Origin: an uncultured Flavobacteriales bacterium
Lineage (GTDB): Bacteria > Bacteroidota > Bacteroidia > Flavobacteriales_F > PHOS-HE28
NCBI GenBank assembly: GCA_937872175.1
Contig: CALMPI010000013.1
Location: 1 to 64,000 of the forward strand
Length of the DNA: 64,000 bases
Reading direction: 5' to 3'
Under the pieces are notes generated by a model, which worked only from the letters and a program-made list of their open reading frames with translations, ran no database searches and was not told the origin of the DNA. Positions 7,763-16,760 of this stretch are shown here, in pieces. Numbering within the stretch: the stretch's first letter is position 1; every line of letters begins with the position of its first letter. The position numbers and the translations under genes were made by a program.

Positions 7763-8686
7763 ATGGACCTGTCCGAGCCCCGCACCGCCGCCGATCTGGC
7801 CGCCCTGCTGGGCGTGCGCGTGGCGGGCGATGCCTCCCGCGCCGTCACCGGCATCAACGAGATCAACCGCGTGCGCCCCGGCGACCTGGTGTACGTGGAC
7901 CACCCCAAGTGGTACGCGAAGGCCCTGGAGAGCGCCGCCACCACCATCCTCATCGACAAGGAGGTGGAGGCTCCGCCGGGCAAGGCCCTGCTGATCAGCA
8001 CCGACCCCTGCGGCGACTACAACCGGCTCGTGCTGCACTTCAGCCCCCGCAAGGCCTGGAGCGAGGCGCGCCCCGTGGTGGGCGCCGGCACGGAGGTGCA
8101 CCCCACCGCGGTGCTGGGCCCTGATGTCCACATCGGCGCGGACTGCCGCATCATGCCCGGCGTGGTGATCTACGGCCCGGCGCAGCTCGGCGACCGCGTG
8201 ACGGTGCACGCCAACGCGGTGATCGGCGCCGACCCCTTCTACTACAAGAAGCGCCCCACCGGCTACGACAAGATGGTGCCGTGCGGCAGCGTGGTGATCG
8301 AGGATGACGTGGAGATCGGTGCGCTGTGCACCATCGACCGGGGTGTGAGCGCCGACACGCGGATCGGTGCCGGCACCAAGATGGACAACCACGTGCAGGT
8401 GGGGCACGACACGCTGATCGGCCGGCGCTGCCTGATCGCCGCACACGTGGCCATCGCCGGCGCGGTGGTGATCGAGGACGAGGTGACGCTGTGGGGCCAG
8501 GTGGGCATCCCCAGCAAGCTGCGCGTGGGCAAGGGCGCCGTGCTGCTGGGGCAGAGCGGCATCATGAGCGATGTGGAGGGCGGCCGCAGCTACCTGGGCT
8601 CGCCGGCCACCGAGGCCCGCCAGAAGCTGCGCGAGATCGCCCTGAGCCAGCGCCTGCCCGACATCGCCCGCAAGCTGGGGCTGTGA
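7763..8686 (+). CDS. LpxD-like hexapeptide acyltransferase (second copy)
   Basis: 307-aa paralogue of LpxD. N-terminal uridine-binding-like domain (about 1-95), then hexapeptide left-handed beta-helix with VQVGHDTLIGRR, equivalent to the catalytic-His segment of LpxD, and FYYKKRPTGYDKM in place of the usual FGF loop. In Bacteroidota such a copy often sits next to efp and is annotated UDP-3-O-(3-hydroxymyristoyl)glucosamine N-acyltransferase. Whether it acts on lipid A or another UDP-sugar is not shown. Two nt separate its stop from the phosphatase gene. Confidence 0.9.
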   Translation: MDLSEPRTAADLAALLGVRVAGDASRAVTGINEINRVRPGDLVYVDHPKWYAKALESAATTILIDKEVEAPPGKALLISTDPCGDYNRLVLHFSPRKAWSEARPVVGAGTEVHPTAVLGPDVHIGADCRIMPGVVIYGPAQLGDRVTVHANAVIGADPFYYKKRPTGYDKMVPCGSVVIEDDVEIGALCTIDRGVSADTRIGAGTKMDNHVQVGHDTLIGRRCLIAAHVAIAGAVVIEDEVTLWGQVGIPSKLRVGKGAVLLGQSGIMSDVEGGRSYLGSPATEARQKLREIALSQRLPDIARKLGL

Positions 8687-8688
8687 GC

Positions 8689-9912
8689 ATGACCCGCCTC
8701 GACCGCCTCACCGAGCGCCTCGGCCTGAAGGAGTTCCAGCTCAAGGCCCTCCTGGAGGTCACCAAGGCCATCAACGGCAACGTGGACCGTGCCGGCCTGC
8801 TGCGCCTGTACGGCGGCATCGTCCACCAGGAGCTGGGCATCACCCGCCTGCTGCTCTACGAGCGCAGCGACCGCTGGCAGCTGGCCCTGAGCCATGGCGT
8901 GGGCCACGCCACACCGACCATCGACCTGGACGCGCTGGCCACCGCAGGCGAGGGCATCCACCTCACCACCGCCCAGGAGGAGGACCGCTTCGCAGGCTTC
9001 GATGTGGTGGTGCCCGTGTTCCACGAGCAGCGGCCGCTGGCCTACCTCTTCATCGGCGACCTGGACGAGGACGAGCAGCGCATGAGCCCCTCGGTGAAGC
9101 ACCTCAACTTCATCCAGACGCTCACCAACCTGATCGTGGTGGCGCTGGAGAACAAGCGCCTCGCCGCCCAGGCCCTCCAGCAGGAACGCGACAAGCGCGA
9201 GCTGGAGCTCGCCGCCGAGATGCAGGGCATGCTGGTGCCGCAGGAACTGCCGCGCACCGACCGCTTCGAGGCCGCCGCCTGGTACCTGCCCCACCGCCAG
9301 GTGGGCGGCGACCACTACGATGTGGTGCACCGCGGCGACCGCATGGTGCTCGTGGTGGCCGACGTCAGCGGAAAGGGCATGGCCGCCGCCCTGTTGATGA
9401 GCAACTTCCAGGCGACGCTGCGCGCGCTGGTGGAGTACTCCAACGACCCGCTGGACGAGCTGGTGCGCGACCTCAACGACAAGGTGTACGGCAACGCCCG
9501 CGGCGAGCGCTTCATCACCTGCTTCCTGGCCGACCTCGACCTGCCCACCGGCGCCATGCGCTATGTGAACGCCGGGCACAACCCGGTGCTGCTGCGCACC
9601 GCCGAGGGCTTCACGGAGCTCTCCACCGGCAGCATCGCGCTGGGCATGATGCCGAAGCTGCCCTTCCTGCAGGTGGGCACCACCACCCTGCCGCCCGGCA
9701 GCCTGCTGCTGGCCTACACCGATGGCCTCGTGGAGCAGGAGGACGTGCACGGGCATGCCTTCGAGCTGGACCAGGTGCGCCGCGCGGTGGACGAGGTGCG
9801 CCACGCCGGGCCGGGCGCCGTCATCGAGGCCGTGGTGGCCCGCTTCGAGGCGCACCGGGGCGGGCAGCCCTATCTGGACGACATCGCGCTGCTCAGCTGC
9901 GCCCTGCGCTGA
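8689..9912 (+). CDS. GAF-like / SpoIIE PP2C serine phosphatase
   Basis: 407-aa cytosolic regulator. Residues about 15-165 resemble a GAF sensory domain, a coiled segment follows (ALQQERDKRELELAAEMQ, about 162-180), and residues about 190-405 are a SpoIIE/RsbU-type PP2C phosphatase. Metal-binding motifs are intact: GGDHYDVV, VADVSGKGMAAALLMSN, NAGHNPVLL, YTDGLVEQED and DDIALLSC. Such enzymes usually dephosphorylate an anti-sigma antagonist or control partner switching. No partner gene is visible nearby. It follows lpxD2 by 2 nt, so it is co-transcribed. Its 3' end overlaps the convergent O-antigen ligase by 20 bp. Confidence 0.9.
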   Translation: MTRLDRLTERLGLKEFQLKALLEVTKAINGNVDRAGLLRLYGGIVHQELGITRLLLYERSDRWQLALSHGVGHATPTIDLDALATAGEGIHLTTAQEEDRFAGFDVVVPVFHEQRPLAYLFIGDLDEDEQRMSPSVKHLNFIQTLTNLIVVALENKRLAAQALQQERDKRELELAAEMQGMLVPQELPRTDRFEAAAWYLPHRQVGGDHYDVVHRGDRMVLVVADVSGKGMAAALLMSNFQATLRALVEYSNDPLDELVRDLNDKVYGNARGERFITCFLADLDLPTGAMRYVNAGHNPVLLRTAEGFTELSTGSIALGMMPKLPFLQVGTTTLPPGSLLLAYTDGLVEQEDVHGHAFELDQVRRAVDEVRHAGPGAVIEAVVARFEAHRGGQPYLDDIALLSCALR

Positions 9913-11350
9913 GCGCTTCGGGTCGGCGCTTCGGATACCGCAGGTCGAACATCACCACCAGGGCGGTGAACATCCAGAAGGGCACGGCGGCCTTGTCGGT
10001 GTCCAGGAAGTTGTTCAGCGCTCCGTGCAGGTAATAGGTCACCAGGCCCAGGAAGGCCACCACCATCAGGGTGCGGTCCGGACCGGCGGGCATGCGCGGA
10101 TACAGCCGCATCACCGTGAACACGGTGACGGCCACCAGCAGCACCATCAGCAGCATGCCGGGCACGCCCTGTTCGGCCAGCGGGCCGAGGTACTCGCTGT
10201 GGGCGTTGCCGCCCGTGCCGAAGTTGGTGCTGATGATGGTGCGGTCCTCGCTGGCCTGGAAGGGCGCGTACTGGAACATGTAGGTGCCGGGCCCCCAGCC
10301 GAACACGGGCCGTTCCTCCCACATGCGCAGGGCGGAGTTCCACCGGTTGAGGCGCTCCAGGTTGCTGGCGTCGCTGCTGATGTTGCTGATGCTCTGCACG
10401 TGCTCGCCGAGGTCGTCACTGCTCTCCTCGCGGTTGCGCTCCAGCGCCACGGTGATGCGGTCGGCGTTCACCGCATAGAGCGCGCCGCCGGAGACCAGCA
10501 CCAGCAGCAGGGCCCAGGGAGGGATCCGCAGGCGCAGCACCATCCACATGCCCAGGGCGCCCACCAGGCTCACCCAGGCCGCGCGGGTGTAGCTGAACAC
10601 CAGGCCGGTGGCGAAGAGCACCAGCATCACCGCCGCGTAACCCCGCAGGGTGCGCGGGGCATTCCGCATGAACGGCGCGGCGGCCAGGAAGGGCAGGAAG
10701 AAGGCGATGATGGCCCCGTAGCTCGTGTGGTCCTTGAAGAAGGGCGTCATCACCCAGTGCGCGGGGTCCTGCTCGAAGTGGTGCTGCGCATGGTTGATCA
10801 CCGTGTAGACGATCACACCGGCCATGGCGGTGATGAACAGCCACATCATGCGCGTCATGTTGCGGCCGTCCTCGAACAGCCGGGTGGCCATGAAGTAGCA
10901 GGTGGTGACGAACCACAGGCGGGCCAGCAGGAACTTGAAGCTCACCACCGGCATCGCGCTGGGCACGATGCAGGCCAGCATCCAGACCAGCTGGGCGATG
11001 ATGATGCCGGTGATGGGATGGCGCAGCACGCCGGGCGCGATCACCCCTTTCTCCAGGCCGACCTTGAGGAGAAAGAGCACGGTAAGGCCCACCATCAGCG
11101 GTTCGGTGGGCAGGCTGATGCCGATGCCGCCGAGGTCGAGCTGCTCGAGATTGATGGAGAGCGGTGTGGCGAACACGATGAACAGGAGCAGCTTGTCCGC
11201 CGCGGCCACCATGGCCCACACCGCGATCAAGGCCGCGGGCAGCAGCGCCAGCCAGGGCATGTCGTTGGCCGTCAGCAGCAGGTTGAACAGCACGAAGACG
11301 GTGCACACCACCGTGATCCACTGCCGCTTCAGCACCTGCACCATGGTCAT
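9893..11350 (-). CDS. O-antigen ligase family membrane protein
   Basis: 485-aa polytopic inner-membrane protein with roughly 10-12 segments and a large periplasmic loop around residues 290-370 containing NRWNSALRMWEERPVFGWGPG. This WxxR...P..G.G.G.. pattern is typical of the Wzy_C / O-antigen ligase (WaaL-like) superfamily. It may ligate or polymerise surface polysaccharide. Last gene of the minus-strand polysaccharide block; its start overlaps the upstream Wzz-like gene by 4 bp. Confidence 0.87.
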   Translation of the reverse strand: MTMVQVLKRQWITVVCTVFVLFNLLLTANDMPWLALLPAALIAVWAMVAAADKLLLFIVFATPLSINLEQLDLGGIGISLPTEPLMVGLTVLFLLKVGLEKGVIAPGVLRHPITGIIIAQLVWMLACIVPSAMPVVSFKFLLARLWFVTTCYFMATRLFEDGRNMTRMMWLFITAMAGVIVYTVINHAQHHFEQDPAHWVMTPFFKDHTSYGAIIAFFLPFLAAAPFMRNAPRTLRGYAAVMLVLFATGLVFSYTRAAWVSLVGALGMWMVLRLRIPPWALLLVLVSGGALYAVNADRITVALERNREESSDDLGEHVQSISNISSDASNLERLNRWNSALRMWEERPVFGWGPGTYMFQYAPFQASEDRTIISTNFGTGGNAHSEYLGPLAEQGVPGMLLMVLLVAVTVFTVMRLYPRMPAGPDRTLMVVAFLGLVTYYLHGALNNFLDTDKAAVPFWMFTALVVMFDLRYPKRRPEALSAGRS

Positions 11351-12285
11351 GGACGGTGGCGGAGCGCCAGCAGCACGTAGGCCAGGAACAGGGCGCTGGC
11401 GGTGGTGATGAGGACGATGAGCCAGCGCACGGGGAAGACCTTCTTGTCGGCCACCTCGGGGTAGCCCACCACGTTGGTGTAGGTGAGCACCTTGTTCACG
11501 TCGGTGCGGGCCTTCTCCACCTCGTTGAGGCGGGCCACGTAGCTATCGCGGAAGGTGGTGCTGAGCTCGGTGAGCTGGCGGAACTCGCCGCCCTTTTCCC
11601 CCAGCGCCTTCAGCAGGGCACGGGCCTCCTCACGCGCGGCGGCGGAGGCGCCGCCGCTCTGCATCCGCAGGTAGCCCCGCGTCACCTCCTCGGTCTGCGC
11701 GGCATAGTCCAGCAGGCCTGTCTCACGGCGCAGCTCGGCCAGCCGGGTCTCCACGCTGTCCAACTTATGCTTCGCGATGGCCATCTCGCGCTCGGAGATG
11801 GCCAGCAGTTCGTAGGACTTCTCGCGTTGCAGCCGGCGGGCCAGCAGGTCGGTCTGCCGCAGGATCTCCTGCACCATGTCCCGCGCCAGCTGCGGGTCCT
11901 CGTCCGTCACCTCGATCTGCACGCTCTCGAACCGGGTCTTGCCGATCTCCACCCGGTCGTGGTACTCGGCATCCAGGTAGAACCGGCCCGGTGGCTGGGC
12001 GATGTCGATGTCGTAGTGACGGGCCAGGTCGAACCGCTGGATGAGGCTGTCGCGGATGCTGTTGCTCTCCAGCAGCTGCAGCAGCTGGTCGGACCGGGTC
12101 TCCACGCTGTAGCTGGTGAGGTTCACCGGGTACACGGTGGCGCTGGAGCGGTAGCGCGGTGCGATGAAGGCGGGTCCGCTCAACACGCCGCTGAGGACCA
12201 CCGCCAGGACGCCGGTGATCGCCAGGGTGCGCCAGCCGCGCCGCAGGACGGTGAGCGCGTGGGAAAGGTCGAGCTCAGTGGCCAT
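11347..12285 (-). CDS. Wzz-like chain-length / polysaccharide copolymerase protein
   Basis: 312 aa. N-terminal membrane helix (about 20-42), a large periplasmic region with long alpha-helices (about 130-270, LLARRLQREKSYELLAISERE) and a C-terminal helix (about 286-306) preceded by VADKKVFPVRW. This is the layout of Wzz-type proteins that set polysaccharide length. There is no cytosolic tyrosine-kinase domain. It overlaps neighbours on both sides (4 bp and 11 bp), so the block is one operon. Confidence 0.82.
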   Translation of the reverse strand: MATELDLSHALTVLRRGWRTLAITGVLAVVLSGVLSGPAFIAPRYRSSATVYPVNLTSYSVETRSDQLLQLLESNSIRDSLIQRFDLARHYDIDIAQPPGRFYLDAEYHDRVEIGKTRFESVQIEVTDEDPQLARDMVQEILRQTDLLARRLQREKSYELLAISEREMAIAKHKLDSVETRLAELRRETGLLDYAAQTEEVTRGYLRMQSGGASAAAREEARALLKALGEKGGEFRQLTELSTTFRDSYVARLNEVEKARTDVNKVLTYTNVVGYPEVADKKVFPVRWLIVLITTASALFLAYVLLALRHRP

Positions 12286-13297
12286 GGCGGGTCTTGATCT
12301 TGCGGACGTTCTCCTGCACCACGATCAGCAGCAGGGCCAGCAGGAAGGCGCTGATGGTGCTGACGGCGACCACGAGCCAGCGCACGGGGTAGCTCTTCTT
12401 GTCGGCGGGCTGGGCCTGGTTCACCACGAACTTGTGGGGCAGGTCGCTCTCGTGGTCGGCCTGGGCCTGCTCCAGCTTCATGCGCATCACGCTGAGGCGC
12501 TTCACCTCGTTGAACTGGCGGTCCTGCAGGGTGACGTAAGCGCCTCCGAACTGCGCCAGCACCTTGAAGCGCTCCTCGAACTCGCGCACCGCCCGCTGGT
12601 CGCCCTTCACGATGGCGGCGCCCAGGTACTCGTTGTAGCGCTCGGTCTGGGTGTGGTAATCGTGCACGCCCAATTGCCGCAGCACGCGCATGCTGTCCTC
12701 GATGGCGGCGATCTCGCGCTCGAGCTTCCCGACCTTCTCAGCCACCAGTTGCAGGCCCTTTTCGGCGCGCTCCCGCACCATGTCCTTCCACACGCTGTCC
12801 ACCTGGGCGGCGATGTAGTTGGCGATGAGGGCGGCGGTGTCGGGTTGCGGGTGCAGCACCTCCACGCGCACGCTGCCGAACTTGGTGTACTCGAAGGTGA
12901 TGTGGTCCCTGAAGGCCTCGCGCAGGTCGGTGTTGCGCGTGCGGCTGTCCGGCTTGATCCGGTAGGCCCGCATCAGGTCGAAGGTGGTGGAGGTGCGCTC
13001 GCGGATCAGGTCGCTGTTGAGCACCTGCAGCAGCTGCTCGGCGTCCTCGGCATCGCCCAAGGCGAGGATGTCGTCGCGTCCGGTGCTCTGCTCCGTCAGC
13101 AGGGCCTTGCTCACCGAGTTGGTGATGGCCGGGAAGAGGATCACCTCGCTCTTGTACAAGGGCCGGATGATGAAGGCGGCGGCCACCCCGGCCACCAACC
13201 CCAGCAGGGTGATGCCGAGGATGAGGCGGCGGCGTTCCCAGAGGAAGAGCACCAGGTCGAAACTGTCGTCCGGCCTGGCGCTGCGGGCGTCGGTCAT
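12275..13297 (-). CDS. second Wzz-like chain-length protein
   Basis: 340 aa, same architecture as its downstream neighbour: N-terminal helix about 28-50 (RLILGITLLGLVAGVAAAF), long periplasmic coiled coils (about 185-280), motif ADKKSYPVRW and C-terminal helix about 305-327. Pairwise similarity is mainly in the membrane-proximal motifs, so the two may form a hetero-oligomer or act on different chains. Start at 13297; a longer open frame upstream overlaps the flippase gene and is not supported. Confidence 0.82.
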   Translation of the reverse strand: MTDARSARPDDSFDLVLFLWERRRLILGITLLGLVAGVAAAFIIRPLYKSEVILFPAITNSVSKALLTEQSTGRDDILALGDAEDAEQLLQVLNSDLIRERTSTTFDLMRAYRIKPDSRTRNTDLREAFRDHITFEYTKFGSVRVEVLHPQPDTAALIANYIAAQVDSVWKDMVRERAEKGLQLVAEKVGKLEREIAAIEDSMRVLRQLGVHDYHTQTERYNEYLGAAIVKGDQRAVREFEERFKVLAQFGGAYVTLQDRQFNEVKRLSVMRMKLEQAQADHESDLPHKFVVNQAQPADKKSYPVRWLVVAVSTISAFLLALLLIVVQENVRKIKTRHGH

Positions 13298-13320
13298 GGA
13301 AGGGGCGGTGAAAAGGAGGC

Positions 13321-14778
13321 CTAAAGTACGGGTTCGCTCCCGGCCACCGGCTTCAGTGCGCGGAGGTCGGCGGCGCGCACGGTGCGGGTGGCGAAGGCCA
13401 GCAGCAGGGCCGCGATGGGCACGGCCAGCAGCACGGTGGGCGGCGCGGCGTCCACCGCGCCCAGGCCCAGGGCCACGGCGGCCAGCCCGGCGGCGTACAG
13501 GAGGGGACCGCCCCACGCCGATGCGCCACGGGGCAGCCCGAAGCGGCGGGCGGCCAGCACCGCCTGGGCGATGGCCATGGCGGCCTGGGTGAGGAGGCTG
13601 GCCCAGGCGGCCCCCAGCCCCTGGTGCCGCGGGATCAGCCACAGGTTGAGCGCAAGATTGACCACCATGCCCGCGGCCGCCAGCCGGTTCAGCGTGCGCA
13701 GGTCGCCGCCGGCGGTGAGCAGCGTACCGAAGACGTAGGTGGTGCACACCGCCACGAAGGAGACGCCGAGCACCGCCAGCACCGCCGCGCTCTCGCCCAC
13801 GTGCGCCGTGTAGCGCAGGGCCATCACCTCGGGTGCCAGCAGCACGGCCAGCATGGCCAGCGCCACCGTGCCCGCCCACACCAGGCGGAAGGCCAGCCCG
13901 GCCAGGGGCGCCACCGGATCGCCGGTGCCGAGCAGGCGGCTGAACATGGGCAGCAGCAGGCCGGCCAGCAGGTAGCCCAGCATGTTGAAGGCCTCGAAGA
14001 AGCGGAAGGCCTGCGCATAAATGCCGGCCTGCAACGGACCGTCGGGCAGCAGGCGCTCCAGCATCACGGTGTCCGTGCGGTAGTAGAAGGTCATCAGCAG
14101 CACCAGCAGGGCGTAGGGGAAGCTGCGGCGCAGCAGGGCGCCCGCCTCACGCCCCGGCCAGCGGGGACGCAGGCTGCGGGTGCGCTGCCGCACCAGGGCC
14201 CAGGCCACGCCCACGGCCACCACGTACACGGCGGTCTGCGCCTGCACGAACCAGAGGATCGGAAGCGGCGCACCGGGACCGCGGCCCCACAGCAGCCAGC
14301 CCATCAGGGCGATCAGCAGGGCGCGGTCCAGCACGCTCAGCAGGCTGTCCTGCGCGTACCGCTGGCCGGCGGCCACGGCGCCGCGCAGGAAGAGCAGCAG
14401 GGCCGCCAGGGCCTGGTTCACGATCAGCCAGCCCAGCACGTGCAGCTGGGTGCCCGCATAGCCCAGCACGAGCGCCGCCACGAGGGTCACCACGGCGTAC
14501 AGCACCACCAGGGCGGCGCGCACGCCCAGCAGGGCGGGCAGTTCGGTGGCCATGACGCCCGGATCGCGGGCCAGCCGCCGCGTGGTGTGGTTGGTGAGGC
14601 CCAGGTCCAGCAGGATGTTGAGCAGGAAGCTCAGGCTCAGCAAGGCGGCGTAGGTGCCGTAGGCCGCGGCCCCCACGCGCTCCTGCACGGCGGCGTCGAT
14701 GCCCAGGATGTAGAAGGGCTTCACCAGCAGGTTGAGCACCACCACCAGGGCCAGGTTGCGCAGAAAGCGGCCTTGCAT
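13321..14778 (-). CDS. polysaccharide flippase (Wzx / MATE-like)
   Basis: 485-aa polytopic protein with about 12-14 hydrophobic segments over its whole length and the typical N-terminal LLVKPFYILGI...YGTYAALLSLSFL pattern of polysaccharide_synt/MVF flippases. It would move undecaprenyl-linked oligosaccharide across the inner membrane. First gene of the flippase, Wzz, Wzz, ligase operon; no glycosyltransferases are adjacent, so the unit's synthesis genes are elsewhere. Confidence 0.88.
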   Translation of the reverse strand: MQGRFLRNLALVVVLNLLVKPFYILGIDAAVQERVGAAAYGTYAALLSLSFLLNILLDLGLTNHTTRRLARDPGVMATELPALLGVRAALVVLYAVVTLVAALVLGYAGTQLHVLGWLIVNQALAALLLFLRGAVAAGQRYAQDSLLSVLDRALLIALMGWLLWGRGPGAPLPILWFVQAQTAVYVVAVGVAWALVRQRTRSLRPRWPGREAGALLRRSFPYALLVLLMTFYYRTDTVMLERLLPDGPLQAGIYAQAFRFFEAFNMLGYLLAGLLLPMFSRLLGTGDPVAPLAGLAFRLVWAGTVALAMLAVLLAPEVMALRYTAHVGESAAVLAVLGVSFVAVCTTYVFGTLLTAGGDLRTLNRLAAAGMVVNLALNLWLIPRHQGLGAAWASLLTQAAMAIAQAVLAARRFGLPRGASAWGGPLLYAAGLAAVALGLGAVDAAPPTVLLAVPIAALLLAFATRTVRAADLRALKPVAGSEPVL

Positions 14779-15193
14779 CGCGGCGAAGGTGCGAAAGGCG
14801 GGGCAAGCAGCTTCAGGTCATCCCGCGCACAGGCCACCAAGCGACCCTGCACCCACGGGCCGTCACGCTCGCGCATCTCATTCCCGGCGTGCCGCGGGAC
14901 CGCATGACGCGATGAGGGGTCGCCCATCCCCGGACCGTGCATCCCTTGCCTCCGCACCGTCACGGCGAGGCGTTGCGTGAGCTAGTGTGTGGAGCGCCGT
15001 GGCGGTCTCCCGCGAGCGGACGGGAACTCCATCGCCCCGCCAGGTGAAGGGCATATGAAGTTTTCAACCGGCAGCACCAACTGGCTTGTCGTCGACTATT
15101 TTCGACCTGCCATGCCTGCCGTGAAGCATACCCCAGTGAACACGGACCACACGGATCGCCACTATTGGCGTGCGCTGCACGTGGACGGCTTGT

Positions 15194-15324
15194 GGCCGGA
15201 AGCTGGCAGCCTGCGGCTGGAGGCTGGAAGCTGGAAGCTGGGGGCTGGAGGCTGGCGGCTGGCGGCTGGAGGCTGGCGGCTGGAGGCTGGAGGCCGACAA
15301 GCCGACAAGCCGACAAGCCGACAG
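15194..15324. repeat. GGCTGGA-type tandem repeat followed by four GCCGACAA units
   Basis: About thirteen degenerate 7-mers (GGCTGGA, AGCTGGA, GGCTGGC) and then four 8-bp units (15293-15324). The same order, ending GGAGGCCGACA, recurs at 17595-17650. A relative lies at 59440-59518. Confidence 0.85.
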
Positions 15325-15373
15325 ATCCTCGATCGAACAAGGTAGACCCGGCACATCCATCCCGAATAAAAGA

Positions 15374-15401
15374 AGCCCCCGGCGCGCAAACACCGAGGGC
15401 T
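15374..15401. terminator. hairpin, possible terminator (copy A)
   Basis: Arms AGCCCCCGG and CCGAGGGCT with one mismatch. On the minus strand it is followed by CTTCTTTTATT, a fair terminator tail. A near-identical copy sits at 17699-17726. Confidence 0.5.
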
Positions 15402-15696
15402 CTGGTCGCTCATGTCCCACTCAACCCACTGGTATAGGTAAACGAAACTGAGCAGCGCGAAGATAAGGTGCCCCATGGCCATGAAGGCAGCACCGGCCGT
15501 CGATCGGCGGTCTTGACAATGGGCCCACCCGCCAGGGATACGGCGGGGTACGCCAGCGGGGCCGCAACGCTGGGGCGTACCTCTCACAGCGGTGACCGGA
15601 CCGATGCACCGGGGAACAAGGCCACCACAGCGTGGCGCCCGGCGCTTCACCGACAACGAACAAGACCTGCTCTGGGCCAAGACCCAGAGACGAACG

Positions 15697-16719
15697 ATGC
15701 TTCCTCACGCGATGAACGACAGGTGGCCCGGCAGAGGCTCCAGCTTGCTGCTGGGCTGCTTGTTGTTCGTTGCCCCTCCGCGCTGTGAAGCGCAGACCAA
15801 CCTCGTACCCAATGGATCTTTTGAAGAAACAGATAGCTGCCTCGAGATCAACACCTGGTACTACCCGGAGACCGGCCCTCTCGGCTGGTTCTCCACCGCT
15901 GGCTCGGGGGACTACTACCTGAGTTGCCTGCCTTACGGCGCCTTCAACGGGATGCCGTTGAGCGCGTGGGCTTTCCAATATCCACAGGATGGGTCGGCGT
16001 ATGTGGGTGTTGCAACCTACAGTGTGAACGCACAGTCACGAGAGTACTTCACCATTGAATTGGCTGAACCGCTGACCGTGGGATCCACCTATTACGCGAG
16101 CTTCTATGCCAGCGCTTCATGGAATGGCTGGGAGGAGTATCCACAGTACTACATAGCCTCAAGTAAGATAGGGATGCGGTTCACCATGGAAGCGCAGCAA
16201 TGGGAGTTCGGCGACCCGTTGCCTGAGTTCACGAACGCGGCACAGGTGTACTATCCCGCCATCCTATCCGATACGGTGAACTGGGTGCTGGTGAGCGGCA
16301 GTTTCGTGGCGGATAGCGCCTACCGCTATGTGTCGATCGGCAATCACTTTGACAACGCCCACACGGATACGTTGCATCTTGGTACTTCCATCCAATATGC
16401 AAAGGCTCATACGCTCATCGACAACGTGTGCGTGAGCACAGATCCGTTGGGCTGCCCGCTAGCGAACAGTGTCGCGGAGGCTGCTGCTGATCAGATCGTA
16501 CTTTTCCCGAATCCCGTGGATGATGTAGTGCGGATCCGCGGCGTGGAAGCTGGGTTGCGGATCACCATACACGATGTGTGTGGGCGGCTGCTGTGGCAGG
16601 ATAGGGGCACAGGAGGTGTATTACACTGGGAAGTGGGAGACAGCGCTCCCGGCCTGTACATGTTGCGGGTTGAGCAAACCGGAGGATATCGTTCGTTCAA
16701 GTTCGTCGTGAAAGAATAG
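15697..16719 (+). CDS. secreted T9SS cargo protein with LVPNxSFE domain
   Basis: 340 aa. Signal peptide (about 1-30, LLLGCLLFVAPPRCEAQ), then an N-terminal beta-rich domain beginning NLVPNGSFEETDSC and ending ...TLIDNVCV (about 33-245), and a T9SS type A sorting domain from VLFPNPVDD to the C-terminus FKFVVKE (about 268-340). It would cross the outer membrane through T9SS and be surface-anchored. The N-terminal domain is shared with 17934-18890 and with the OmpA-family protein at 56527-57714. Function unknown. GC content is lower than in housekeeping genes nearby. Start at 15697; an ATG at 15712 is possible. Confidence 0.82.
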   Translation: MLPHAMNDRWPGRGSSLLLGCLLFVAPPRCEAQTNLVPNGSFEETDSCLEINTWYYPETGPLGWFSTAGSGDYYLSCLPYGAFNGMPLSAWAFQYPQDGSAYVGVATYSVNAQSREYFTIELAEPLTVGSTYYASFYASASWNGWEEYPQYYIASSKIGMRFTMEAQQWEFGDPLPEFTNAAQVYYPAILSDTVNWVLVSGSFVADSAYRYVSIGNHFDNAHTDTLHLGTSIQYAKAHTLIDNVCVSTDPLGCPLANSVAEAAADQIVLFPNPVDDVVRIRGVEAGLRITIHDVCGRLLWQDRGTGGVLHWEVGDSAPGLYMLRVEQTGGYRSFKFVVKE

Positions 16720-16760
16720 TTGAGGTCCGGTCTTTCGAGAAACTGAAACAACGAAAGACC

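Larger units (their letters stand above)
14779..15696. other. long intergenic region with repeats and hairpins
   Basis: 918 nt between the divergent flippase and T9SS cargo genes. It holds a GGCTGGA/GCCGACAA repeat (15194-15324), a hairpin (15374-15401) and a second inverted repeat (GGTACGCC...GGGGCGTACC, 15547-15581). TATTTTCG at 15097-15104 resembles a -7 box. Short frames through the repeat exist on both strands but look like repeat translation. Confidence 0.6.

Noticed and set aside
9722-11380. Plus-strand frame antisense to the O-antigen ligase
   Set aside because: His/Gln-rich shadow; the minus strand has membrane helices and the ligase motif.
15111-15345. Short plus-strand frame through the GGCTGGA repeat
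   Set aside because: Most of it is repeat translation in any frame; no conserved start context or function.
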